Source of the DNA: Verrucomicrobiota bacterium
GTDB lineage: Bacteria; Verrucomicrobiota; Verrucomicrobiia; Opitutales; Opitutaceae
Direction: 5' to 3'
Assembly: GCA_023416735.1 (NCBI GenBank)
Contig: JAEZGX010000019.1
Coordinates: 62,001 to 126,000, forward strand
DNA length: 64,000 nt
A program made the translations under genes and the position numbers. The notes under the pieces were generated by a model that searched no databases, was not told the DNA's origin, and saw nothing but the letters and a program-made list of their open reading frames with translations. This document shows positions 8,121 to 15,700 of the stretch, piece by piece. Each line of letters starts with the position of its first letter. Positions within the stretch are counted from its first letter, which is position 1.

Positions 8121-10351
8121 GCGCGATCGATGATCTGTTGCGGGCCCGCGTCGGTCCGATGACGAGCGAACTGGTGTTGCGGCCGGGGGCGTTTGGGTTG
8201 GGGCGGGTGCCGGCGCGGTTGAAACCGGTGGCGACGACGACGGCGGTGTGCGGATTTTGCAGCACCGGTTGTGGGTTGAAGATTCATCTCAATGAAGCCG
8301 GGGAAGCGATCAACCTGACGGCGGATCCGGATCATCCGGTGAATTTGGGCATGGCGTGTCCGAAAGGCTGGGAGGCGTTGACGCCGCTGGCGGCGAAGGA
8401 TCGGGCGACGGCGCCGTTGTTGCGCAATCGGGTGACGGGTGAGTTGGAGCCGGTATCGTGGGTCGAGGCATTGGACGCGATGGTGAGGAATTTTCGCGGG
8501 ATTCAGGAAAAGCACGGACGCGCGGCGGTGTCGTTTTTGAGCACGGGGCAGATCGTGACGGAGGAGATGGCGCTGCTCGGTGTGCTGGCGAAATTCGGGA
8601 TGGGGATGCGTCATGTGGATTCGAATACACGGCAGTGCATGGCGACCTCGCACGTGGCGTATAAGCAGTCGTTCGGATTCGATGCGCCGCCGTTCACTTA
8701 TGCGGATTTCGAGGAGAGCGATGCGCTGATCTTCATCGGGGCGAATCCGTGCATCGCGCATCCGATCATGTGGCAGCGCGTGATGCGGAATCGCCGGAAA
8801 CCGGAGATCGTGGTGATCGATCCGCGGCGAACGGAGACGGCGATGGCGGCGACGCTGCACGTGGCGCTGCGCCCGAAGAGCGATCTCGTGCTGCTTTACG
8901 GATTGGCGAGAGCGTTGATCGAGCGTGGCGCGGTGAAGCGGGATTTCGTGGCGGCGCACACGAGCGGGTTTGCGGAGTTCGAAGCGTTTGTGGCGGAGTT
9001 CACGTGGGAACGGACGCTTGAAGAAACGGGGTTGGCGAAGGAGACGTTCGAGCGGCTGGCGGAAGTCGTGGCGCGGAGGGAGCGCGTGTCTTTTTGGTGG
9101 ACGATGGGCGTGAATCAGAGTTACGAAGCGACGCGGACGGCGCAGGCGATCATCAATCTCGCGTTGATGACGGGGAATATCGGCCGGCCGGGGACGGGGG
9201 CGAATTCGATCACGGGTCAGTGCAATGCGATGGGGTCGCGGTTGTTTGGAAATGCGACGTCATTGATTGGTGGATACGATTTCGCGAAGGAAGGGCATCG
9301 GGCGCATGTCGCGCGGATCTTGGGCATCGAGGCGGCGGCGATCCCGGATGCGCCGGGGCTGGCGTATGATCAGATTCTGGACGCGATCGGGCGGAAGAAG
9401 ATTCGCGGATTGTGGGTGATTGCGACGAACACGGCGCATTCGTGGATCAATCAGCGGAGGTTCGCGGAATTACGGGCGGGGTTGGATTTCCTGGTGGTGC
9501 AGGACATGTATGCGACGACGGAGACGGCGAGGATGGCTGATCTGGTTTTGCCGGCGGCGGGTTGGGGCGAGAAGGAAGGCGTGATCATCAACAGCGAGCG
9601 GCGGCTGGGGCGGGTGAAGAAAGTGGCGCGGGCGCCGGGGCAGGCGTTGAGCGATTTCGCGATCTTCAAGCTCGTGGCGGAGGCGTGGGGTTGTGGAGAG
9701 ATGTTCCGAACGTGGAAGAGTCCCGAGGCGGTGTTTCAGATCCTGAAGGAACTGTCGCGCGGGCAGCCGTGCGATTTTTCCGGGATTCGGGATTACGCGC
9801 ACATCGAGGCGGAAGGCGGGATTCAGTGGCCTTATGGCGCGGCGGACGCCGCGGCGGAGGAGGGAGCAAGGAGCAAGGAGCAGGACGGAAGAAGGAGGCA
9901 GCGGAGGCTGTTTGAGGATGGGCGGTTTTTCACGGCGGACGGGCGGGCGCGTTTTTTCTTCGATCAGCCGCGGCCGATGCCGGAGCAGCCGGATGCGGAG
10001 TATCCCTTGTTGTTGCTGACGGGACGCGGGTCGTCGGCGCAGTGGCATACGGGCTCGCGCACGGACAAGAGCGCGGTGCTGCGCAAACTCGCGCCGCAGG
10101 AATTGTATGTGGAAATCAATCCGCGGGACGCGGAGCGGTTGCGTGTGGCGGCGGGCGGGCGGGTGAAGGTGAGCTCGCGGCGCGGGAGTTGCGAGGCGCT
10201 CGCTTTTGTGACGCCGACGGTTCAAGTTGGACAGGTCTTTCTGCCGATGCATTTCCCCGATGTGAACAAGCTGACGTTTCCGGCGTTTGATCCGCATTCG
10301 CGTCAACCGAGCTACAAGGCGGCGGCGGTGCGGGTGGAGCGGGTGTCATGA
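8117..10351 (+). CDS. nasA: Molybdopterin-dependent assimilatory nitrate reductase, catalytic subunit
   Basis: The 744-residue catalytic subunit reduces nitrate to nitrite. The N-terminal [4Fe-4S] ligands are Cys45, Cys48 and Cys52 (CGFCSTGC) and Cys81 (MACPKGWE). The bis-MGD-binding core includes GANPCIAHPIM, GANSITGQCNAMGSR and a C-terminal dinucleotide-binding domain (GRGSSAQWHTGSRT). No Tat or Sec signal is present, so the enzyme is cytoplasmic, as expected for assimilation. The GTG start at 8117 overlaps the anchor gene's stop; ATG at 8159 is an alternative. A linker near residue 583 is encoded by three tandem copies of a 7-base unit. Its stop overlaps the MOSC gene by four bases (ATGA). 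Cofactor maturation genes follow directly. Confidence 0.9.
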   Translation: MSAIDDLLRARVGPMTSELVLRPGAFGLGRVPARLKPVATTTAVCGFCSTGCGLKIHLNEAGEAINLTADPDHPVNLGMACPKGWEALTPLAAKDRATAPLLRNRVTGELEPVSWVEALDAMVRNFRGIQEKHGRAAVSFLSTGQIVTEEMALLGVLAKFGMGMRHVDSNTRQCMATSHVAYKQSFGFDAPPFTYADFEESDALIFIGANPCIAHPIMWQRVMRNRRKPEIVVIDPRRTETAMAATLHVALRPKSDLVLLYGLARALIERGAVKRDFVAAHTSGFAEFEAFVAEFTWERTLEETGLAKETFERLAEVVARRERVSFWWTMGVNQSYEATRTAQAIINLALMTGNIGRPGTGANSITGQCNAMGSRLFGNATSLIGGYDFAKEGHRAHVARILGIEAAAIPDAPGLAYDQILDAIGRKKIRGLWVIATNTAHSWINQRRFAELRAGLDFLVVQDMYATTETARMADLVLPAAGWGEKEGVIINSERRLGRVKKVARAPGQALSDFAIFKLVAEAWGCGEMFRTWKSPEAVFQILKELSRGQPCDFSGIRDYAHIEAEGGIQWPYGAADAAAEEGARSKEQDGRRRQRRLFEDGRFFTADGRARFFFDQPRPMPEQPDAEYPLLLLTGRGSSAQWHTGSRTDKSAVLRKLAPQELYVEINPRDAERLRVAAGGRVKVSSRRGSCEALAFVTPTVQVGQVFLPMHFPDVNKLTFPAFDPHSRQPSYKAAAVRVERVS

Positions 10352-10824
10352 TGACGATCGAACGCATCTTCGTTTCGCCCGGGCATAATTTCTTTGGGCG
10401 GCATGGCCAGGCGGAGGGGATGCATCCGACGGTGGAAGTGGATGAAGTCGAATGCGTGGGGGGCGCGGGGCTGCGCGGAGATCGTTTTTTTGGATACAAG
10501 GAAAACTACAAAGGGCAGGTGACGCTGTTTTCGGCGGAGGTGTTTGCGCGGATGTGCGCGGAGTTGGGATTGGAGCGGGCGAGTCCCGCGGCGTTGCGCC
10601 GGAATGTGGTGGTGAGCGGGGTGGATTTGAACGCGCTGATCGGGAAGGAATTCGAGCTGCAAGGCGTGCGATTGGCGGGCGCGGAGGAATGCCGGCCGTG
10701 TTACTGGATGGATCGGGCGCTCGGACCGGGGGCGGAGGCGTGGTTGAAAGGACGCGGGGGATTGCGGTGTCGGATTTTGACGAACGGGTGGTGGCGGCGG
10801 GAACGAAATGCGAAGGCGGCGTGA
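10348..10824 (+). CDS. MOSC domain protein, molybdenum cofactor-related
   Basis: A 158-residue single-domain MOSC protein, the beta-barrel found at the C terminus of molybdenum cofactor sulfurases and in YiiM/MOSC proteins. Visible family features are the glycine-rich GAGLRGDRFFGY region, a conserved Cys pair in AEECRPCYWMD and a C-terminal GLRCRILTNG block with a further Cys. The start codon overlaps the nitrate reductase stop (ATGA), so it is translated with the operon. It probably handles or modifies the molybdenum cofactor delivered to the nitrate reductase; the exact reaction is not known from sequence. Confidence 0.82.
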   Translation: MMTIERIFVSPGHNFFGRHGQAEGMHPTVEVDEVECVGGAGLRGDRFFGYKENYKGQVTLFSAEVFARMCAELGLERASPAALRRNVVVSGVDLNALIGKEFELQGVRLAGAEECRPCYWMDRALGPGAEAWLKGRGGLRCRILTNGWWRRERNAKAA

Positions 10825-11521
10825 GGCGAGGTCACGCCGTAGCGAAACCGTGGATACCGCGAAGAATGCGAGAAGACGCGAAGTGTCGGCGAAAAGGGTG
10901 AAGGCGGATTCGAGCGCGGTAGAGGGCGGGCAATTGCGCGGGTGCGGCGGCGCGGTGTTGGCAGGTGGGGAATCGCGGCGGATGGGGCGCGACAAGGCGT
11001 TGTTGCGCGTGGGCGGTGAGCCGATGTGGCGAAGGCAGGTGAAGGTGTTGCGTGAGGCGGGGGCGGAACCGGTCTTCGTGGTGCGGCGCAACGGGCAGCG
11101 GGTGTTGGATCGCGCGGTGCGGCACGTGTGGGACGCGTGGGAGAATGCGGGACCGCTGGCGGGATTGGAGGCGGCGCTGGGGGCGACGAGCGGCGATTGG
11201 GTGGCGGTGTTGGCGGTGGACATGCCGGCGATCGATGCGGAGTGGTTTCGGTGGTTGAGGGGATTCTGTGCGCCGGGGTGTGGAGCGGTGGTGCGGCATG
11301 CGGAAGGCACGGAGCCGCTGGCGGCGATTTATCCGCGCGAGGCGTTGAAGGTGGTCTCGCGCCGATTGAAGGAAGGCCGGCGATCGATGCAGGAACTCGT
11401 GACGGCGTTGGCGCGCGGACGACGGATGCGGGTGGTGCGCGTGGAGGAGACGGAGCGCGGACGTTTGAAAAATTGGAATACGCCCGAGGAGCGGCGCGGC
11501 GGCGGGCGGTTGTTTCGCTGA
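10808..11521 (+). CDS. mobA: Molybdenum cofactor guanylyltransferase (MobA family)
   Basis: Attaches GMP to molybdopterin to make the MGD form used by the neighbouring nitrate reductase. The nucleotidyltransferase signature is LAGGESRRMGRDKALL, followed by the VAVLAVDMPAID metal-binding block and a TEPLAAIYPREAL segment. With the ATG at 10808 the protein has 237 residues, about 45 more than usual before the signature. Those extra residues are Arg-rich and coincide with GCGAAG-type repeats, so the real start is probably GTG 10883 or a later codon. The gene is the last recognisable member of the nitrate cluster. Confidence 0.83.
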   Translation: MRRRREARSRRSETVDTAKNARRREVSAKRVKADSSAVEGGQLRGCGGAVLAGGESRRMGRDKALLRVGGEPMWRRQVKVLREAGAEPVFVVRRNGQRVLDRAVRHVWDAWENAGPLAGLEAALGATSGDWVAVLAVDMPAIDAEWFRWLRGFCAPGCGAVVRHAEGTEPLAAIYPREALKVVSRRLKEGRRSMQELVTALARGRRMRVVRVEETERGRLKNWNTPEERRGGGRLFR

Positions 11522-11606
11522 GGCGAGCCTTGACGACGCTGGTGGCAGCGCGAAATGGTGGCGTCACGTCCTCGCCATTCCGGCCGGGCGCTTTTTCGAT
11601 ACGCGT

Positions 11607-12176
11607 ATGAATTTTGTCGTTTTTGTGGGTCGTTTTCTAGGTGGGCGGGGCGGTGTCTTGGCGCTGGCAGCCGTGGCGATCGCGGTGCTCACCGGCTGCA
11701 CGGCAGGCGAATACACCTACATGAAGACGACCGCTTATGGACAGCGGTTGAGTTTTCCGCTGGAGCGCGGTCAACCGAAGTGGGCGAGCGAGGGCGGGAT
11801 CACGGTTTGGGCGGCGGGACTTTTGCCGGCGGGGGACGCGGAGAAAAAGGAAGTGTTTTACGCGTTTGGCTTTGTGGATGAGAGCGGGGTGGCGCCGACG
11901 AAAGTGCGGATCGAAGATGTGTCGGACGAGAAGCCGGTTTTGGTGGTCGAGGACAACGAACCGGAACTCGATGAAGCCAAGCGCTGGCGGAATAACCCGC
12001 GGATGTTGAAGGCGGGCGCGCCGGAGATCCATTGGACGACCTACGTGGGAGATACGTTTCGCGTGTATCGTTTCGAGATCACGAAAGCCGACGGACGGAA
12101 AATCGTGCTGCATCAGGCAATTTCGGTGCCGGCGTGGATGAAAGCGTCGATGCGGAAGGCGCTCGGGGTCGACTAA
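11607..12176 (+). CDS. Predicted lipoprotein of unknown function
   Basis: A 189-residue protein with a long hydrophobic N terminus ending in a lipobox (LTGC, Cys31), so the mature form should be lipid-anchored on the periplasmic side of an envelope membrane. The remainder alternates short beta-like stretches with acidic segments, and no catalytic motif is recognised. It stands alone: 85 bases after mobA and 189 bases before the xylose isomerase, both on the same strand. No function is proposed. Confidence 0.65.
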   Translation: MNFVVFVGRFLGGRGGVLALAAVAIAVLTGCTAGEYTYMKTTAYGQRLSFPLERGQPKWASEGGITVWAAGLLPAGDAEKKEVFYAFGFVDESGVAPTKVRIEDVSDEKPVLVVEDNEPELDEAKRWRNNPRMLKAGAPEIHWTTYVGDTFRVYRFEITKADGRKIVLHQAISVPAWMKASMRKALGVD

Positions 12177-12365
12177 CACCTGGGAAATCAGGGCTGGGCG
12201 GGGCGTTATCGGTCTTGGGGAAAGAGCGAAACGCTCACGCGTTCCGCTACAAACGGCGGTGAAGAGAAGCGCGCTGGTGCGAGCTGCGCGAACGTGTGAC
12301 CGTTATTTCCCTTTCCATTCGAGAACCCCCGGCTTTGCTGGGCCGTCTTTTTAACGACAAAGCCC

Positions 12366-13700
12366 ATGAAGAAAGCCCGATTGCACTTCCCCCGCATTCG
12401 CCCGATCGCCTACGAAGGCACGAAGACGAACAACGCGCTCGCCTTCCGCCACTACAACCCCGAGGAGGTCGTCGACGGCAAGACGATGGAAGAGCACATG
12501 CGCTTCTCCGTCGCTTACTGGCACACCTTTGCAAGCGACGGCCGCGATATTTTCGGCGGCGGCACGCTGCATCAAGGGCGTCCGTGGGAAAAGGGTAAGG
12601 ACGCGGTGTCGGTGGCGCTGACGCGCCTCGATGCCGGTTTCGAATTTTTCCAGAAAGTGCGTTCGCCCTTCTGGTGTTTTCACGATCGCGACATCGCGCC
12701 GGAAGGACGTTCGCTCGCGGAGTCGAACAAGATCCTCGACCGCGTCGTCGCGCATGCGAAGAACCTGCAGAAGGCGACCGGCGTGAAGCTCCTCTGGGGC
12801 ACGGCGAATCTCTTCAGCAATCCCCGCTACATGTCGGGTGCGTCGACGAATCCAGACGCGCATGTGTTCGCCTATGCGGCGGCGCAGGTGAAGAAGGCGA
12901 TGGACGTGACGAAGGAACTCGGTGGTGAGAACTACGTGTTCTGGGGCGGCCGTGAAGGTTATGAGACGCTGCTCAACACGAACCTGAAGCGTGAGCAGGA
13001 TCACCTGGCGGCGTTTCTCCACATGGCGGTGGATTACGCGAAGCAGATCGGTTTCAAGGGCCAGTTCCTGATTGAGCCGAAGCCGAAGGAGCCGACGAAG
13101 CATCAATACGATTTCGACGTGGCGAGCGGCATCGCGTTTCTCCGCACCTACGGCCTCGAGAAGTTTTTCAAGTTTAACATCGAGACGAACCACGCGACGC
13201 TCGCGGGGCACACGTTCTCGCATGAAATCGAAGTCGCGGCCTCGCAAGGCATGCTCGGCTCCATCGATGCGAACACGGGCGACCTGCTGCTCGGCTGGGA
13301 CACGGATCAATTCAACACCGACGTCAAAGAGCTCACGCTCGCGATGGTCTCGATCCTTAAGGCCGGCGGCCTGGGCACCGGCGGTTTCAACTTCGATGCG
13401 AAGGTGCGCCGTCAATCCATCGATCTCGAAGACCTCTTCCATGCGCACATCGGCGGCATGGATGCGTATGCGTTGGCGTTCAAGATCGCCCGCCGCATTC
13501 TGGCGGACGGCAAGTTCGAGCAATTCGTGGCGCAGCGTTATTCGAGCTTCGACACGGATTACGGTCGCGACATCGAGAAGCGCCGCATCGGCTTCAAGGA
13601 GCTGAACAAGCTCGTGCTGACGAAGCTCGGCGAACCGAAGCCGCGTTCCGGCAAGCAGGAGTATCTCGAAAACCTGCTGAACACGTATCTGCACGGCTGA
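12366..13700 (+). CDS. xylA: Xylose isomerase, class II
   Basis: Interconverts D-xylose and D-xylulose (and usually D-glucose and D-fructose) in the cytoplasm. The 444-residue length and the insert after the N terminus match class II enzymes. The active-site FHDRD motif has His106 and Asp109, and the metal ligand Glu237 lies in LIEPKPKEPTKHQ. The family block VFWGGREGYETLLNT is also present. No xylulokinase or xylose transporter is adjacent, so the gene seems to stand alone with its own downstream terminator. The 189 bases upstream contain a small GAGCG-aaa-CGCTC hairpin (12224-12236) without a T tract and no clear promoter. Confidence 0.95.
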   Translation: MKKARLHFPRIRPIAYEGTKTNNALAFRHYNPEEVVDGKTMEEHMRFSVAYWHTFASDGRDIFGGGTLHQGRPWEKGKDAVSVALTRLDAGFEFFQKVRSPFWCFHDRDIAPEGRSLAESNKILDRVVAHAKNLQKATGVKLLWGTANLFSNPRYMSGASTNPDAHVFAYAAAQVKKAMDVTKELGGENYVFWGGREGYETLLNTNLKREQDHLAAFLHMAVDYAKQIGFKGQFLIEPKPKEPTKHQYDFDVASGIAFLRTYGLEKFFKFNIETNHATLAGHTFSHEIEVAASQGMLGSIDANTGDLLLGWDTDQFNTDVKELTLAMVSILKAGGLGTGGFNFDAKVRRQSIDLEDLFHAHIGGMDAYALAFKIARRILADGKFEQFVAQRYSSFDTDYGRDIEKRRIGFKELNKLVLTKLGEPKPRSGKQEYLENLLNTYLHG

Positions 13701-13730
13701 GACGTGCGGAAACGTCGATCCTGATTTACG

Positions 13731-13761
13731 AGCCCGGCGTGAGCAGCGCCGGGCTTTTTTT
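13731..13761 (+). terminator. Rho-independent terminator after xylA
   Basis: AGCCCGGCG (13731-13739) pairs perfectly with CGCCGGGCT (13747-13755) around a 7-base loop, followed by a run of T to 13761. It begins 30 bases after the xylose isomerase stop. Confidence 0.92.
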
Positions 13762-13858
13762 GTGTAAGGAAAGAGGTGAACCTTTGCGGTTGCGGGAAAA
13801 TGACGCGAATCGTTGATTCCGCGGCACAAATGGCAGCGCACGCACACTGTTTCCGGCC

Positions 13859-14971
13859 GTGAAGATCACGATTCTCCAAGGGGCTTTTTTGCCGGTGCCG
13901 GCGCTGCGGGGCGGCGCGGTGGAGAAGATGTGGTTTGCGCTCGGGCCGGAGTTCGCGGCGCGTGGACATGAAGTGACGCATGTTTCGCGGCGGTGCGACG
14001 ATTTGCCGGAGAACGAGACGATCGGCGGCGTGAAGCACGTTCGCGTGCGCGGTTATGACCGGCCGGAGAAGCTCGCGCATGGTTTGTTGCTGGATCTTTT
14101 CTATACGTGGCGCGCGTCGCGAAGCATGCCGGCGGCGGACGTGGTGGTGACGAATACGTTTTGGGCGCCGATCGTGCTGCCGCGGCGCTGCGGCGCCATT
14201 TACGTGGACGTGCAGCGGATGCCGAAAGGGCAGATGCGGCGCTATGGCCGCGCGGCGCGGCTGCGGGCGAATTCGTCGGCGGTGGTGGAGGCGATCCTGG
14301 CGGAAGCGCCGGAGGCGAAACCGCGGGTGAAGATGATTCCGAACCCGCTGCCGTTTACGAATGAACGGCCGGTGGAGTGGGAGCGGAAGACGAAGACCAT
14401 TCTTTATGCGGGGCGGCTGCATCCGGAGAAGGGCATCGAGCTTTTGCTCGAGGCGTGGCGGAATGTGCGGGCGTCGCGGAAACTCGACGGTTGGAAGCTC
14501 GAGTTGATTGGGGCCGTGAAAAGCGCGGAAGGCGGCGGCGGCGAGGCGTGGGCGGCGGATTTGCAGAAGAAGTTTTCGGCGGCGGACGTGGCTTGGCGTT
14601 CGCCGATCTATGAGGCCGCGGAGCTTTATCGGGCGTATGAGCGCGCGACGGTTTTCGTGTATCCGTCGCTGGCGGAAAAAGGAGAGACGTTTGGCGTGGC
14701 GCCGCTGGAAGCGATGGCGTGGGGCGCGGTGCCGGTGGTGTCGGATCTGGCGTGTTTCCGCGATTTCATCGAACCGGGATTGAATGGTTTTTCGTTCAAT
14801 CATCGCGGCGAAGGGGCGGCGCATGCGCTGGCGCGAGCGCTGGAGCAGGCGGCGAATGGCGACGTGCGGGCGGCGGCGGAACGAGCCACGCGGGTGCGCG
14901 AGACGCATTCGAACGCGAAGATCGCGGCGGAGTTTCTGGCGGATTTTGCGACGGTAACGGGGCGACGGTGA
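13859..14971 (+). CDS. Family 4 (GT-B) glycosyltransferase
   Basis: A 370-residue GT-B fold glycosyltransferase of the GT4 type, cytoplasmic, transferring a sugar from a nucleotide sugar to an unknown acceptor. The N-terminal domain opens with LPVPALRGGAVEKMW. The C-terminal donor-binding domain carries LYAGRLHPEKGIELLLEAW and the E-x7-E block GETFGVAPLEAMAWGAVPVV. The GTG at 13859 was used because it directly precedes the conserved first beta strand (KITILQG). It lies about 100 bases beyond the xylA terminator and has no obvious functional partner; envelope polysaccharide assembly is the usual role of such enzymes. Confidence 0.85.
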   Translation: MKITILQGAFLPVPALRGGAVEKMWFALGPEFAARGHEVTHVSRRCDDLPENETIGGVKHVRVRGYDRPEKLAHGLLLDLFYTWRASRSMPAADVVVTNTFWAPIVLPRRCGAIYVDVQRMPKGQMRRYGRAARLRANSSAVVEAILAEAPEAKPRVKMIPNPLPFTNERPVEWERKTKTILYAGRLHPEKGIELLLEAWRNVRASRKLDGWKLELIGAVKSAEGGGGEAWAADLQKKFSAADVAWRSPIYEAAELYRAYERATVFVYPSLAEKGETFGVAPLEAMAWGAVPVVSDLACFRDFIEPGLNGFSFNHRGEGAAHALARALEQAANGDVRAAAERATRVRETHSNAKIAAEFLADFATVTGRR

Positions 14972-14986
14972 TCGGCGCCCGGCGCG

Positions 14987-15382
14987 TCAGGTTTTCCGAT
15001 AGTAGACCTTCCTGAGTCGGATGAGCGCGTGCACGACGAAGAGAACTGCGCCGCCGAAAAAGCTAAACATCATCGCGGCGTAGATCTTTCCCGGGCTCCG
15101 CAGAAATACGGCTGGGACTAATCCGGAAGAGCCAGGGTTGTCGGTCCGGGAGTCGAGGAGTTTGATGGCGCAGTATTGGTAGAATGCGCCAAATCCAATG
15201 GCCAAAAGGAACAGGATCCAGGAGCTGACGAGGGCGTAATTCTTCTCTTTCAGGGCGTGTGCGCCAGAGAGCTTCTCGCTGAACGCGACCGAGAAGGCGA
15301 TGGCGCCGCAGCTCAATTGGATCAGCGTGCTCGCGCTATCGATGTAGAGCGTGATGATTTCTTTGGTCTGCTCGAAGCTCAC
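14987..15382 (-). CDS. Small integral membrane protein of unknown function
   Basis: A 131-residue protein with three clear hydrophobic segments (about residues 18-34, 50-72 and 101-121) joined by short loops. No family signature is recognised. Transcription is convergent with the glycosyltransferase, whose stop is only 16 bases away. The GTG start at 15382 is the only plausible initiation codon in this frame before the first helix. Its higher AT and more even codon use than its neighbours hint at a different origin, but this is weak evidence. Confidence 0.55.
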   Translation of the reverse strand: MSFEQTKEIITLYIDSASTLIQLSCGAIAFSVAFSEKLSGAHALKEKNYALVSSWILFLLAIGFGAFYQYCAIKLLDSRTDNPGSSGLVPAVFLRSPGKIYAAMMFSFFGGAVLFVVHALIRLRKVYYRKT

Positions 15383-15700
15383 GCGAACGGGGTGACGCGC
15401 ACGATGGTTCTAGATTGGCGCTTGAGGTGGGAATCGTGGCGGGATGCCGAGTATAGGGGGCGCGATGGACGGAGAGGATCCGGCGGAGCTCTTTGCCTAC
15501 CATCGGGAGGCGTTTTGGGGGGGGGATGAATCAAACGTTCGGTGCGGCGGATGATGTCGCGGATGCGAAGTTCACGACGTCTGTGAACCTATATGAACTA
15601 ACGGGAATCCGATATGTCCGGGCGGAAGAGAAGAGTTGACAGGTATAGGCCTCCTTTCCCTCAAATGGCGCCGCGTTTGTAAGCCCAACCCCATCCCGAA
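15383..15700. other. Intergenic region upstream of the GH95 gene
   Basis: No gene is supported here. A 30-codon frame from the ATG at 15464 runs into a tract of nine G (15517-15525) and stops soon after; it is too short to call. The right half holds an inverted repeat GTTCAC-N7-GTGAAC (15570-15588) and ATATGAACTAAC (15591-15602). A TTGACA hexamer lies at 15636-15641 with only a weak -10 match downstream. Confidence 0.6.
15570..15602. promoter_or_regulatory. Candidate operator sites upstream of GH95
   Basis: GTTCAC (15570-15575) and GTGAAC (15583-15588) form a perfect inverted repeat with a 7-base spacer, followed immediately by ATATGAACTAAC. The ATGAACTAAC string recurs upstream of both TonB receptor genes (37764 and 40981). 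Regulatory function is inferred from recurrence and position. Confidence 0.45.

Noticed and set aside
12224..12236. GAGCG-aaa-CGCTC hairpin before xylA as a terminator
   Set aside because: The stem is only five bases and no T tract follows.
12331..12364. GGCTTTG...CAAAGCC inverted repeat ending at the xylA start as an RNA switch
   Set aside because: A 7-base stem with a 20-base loop is weak, and no conserved riboswitch features are present.
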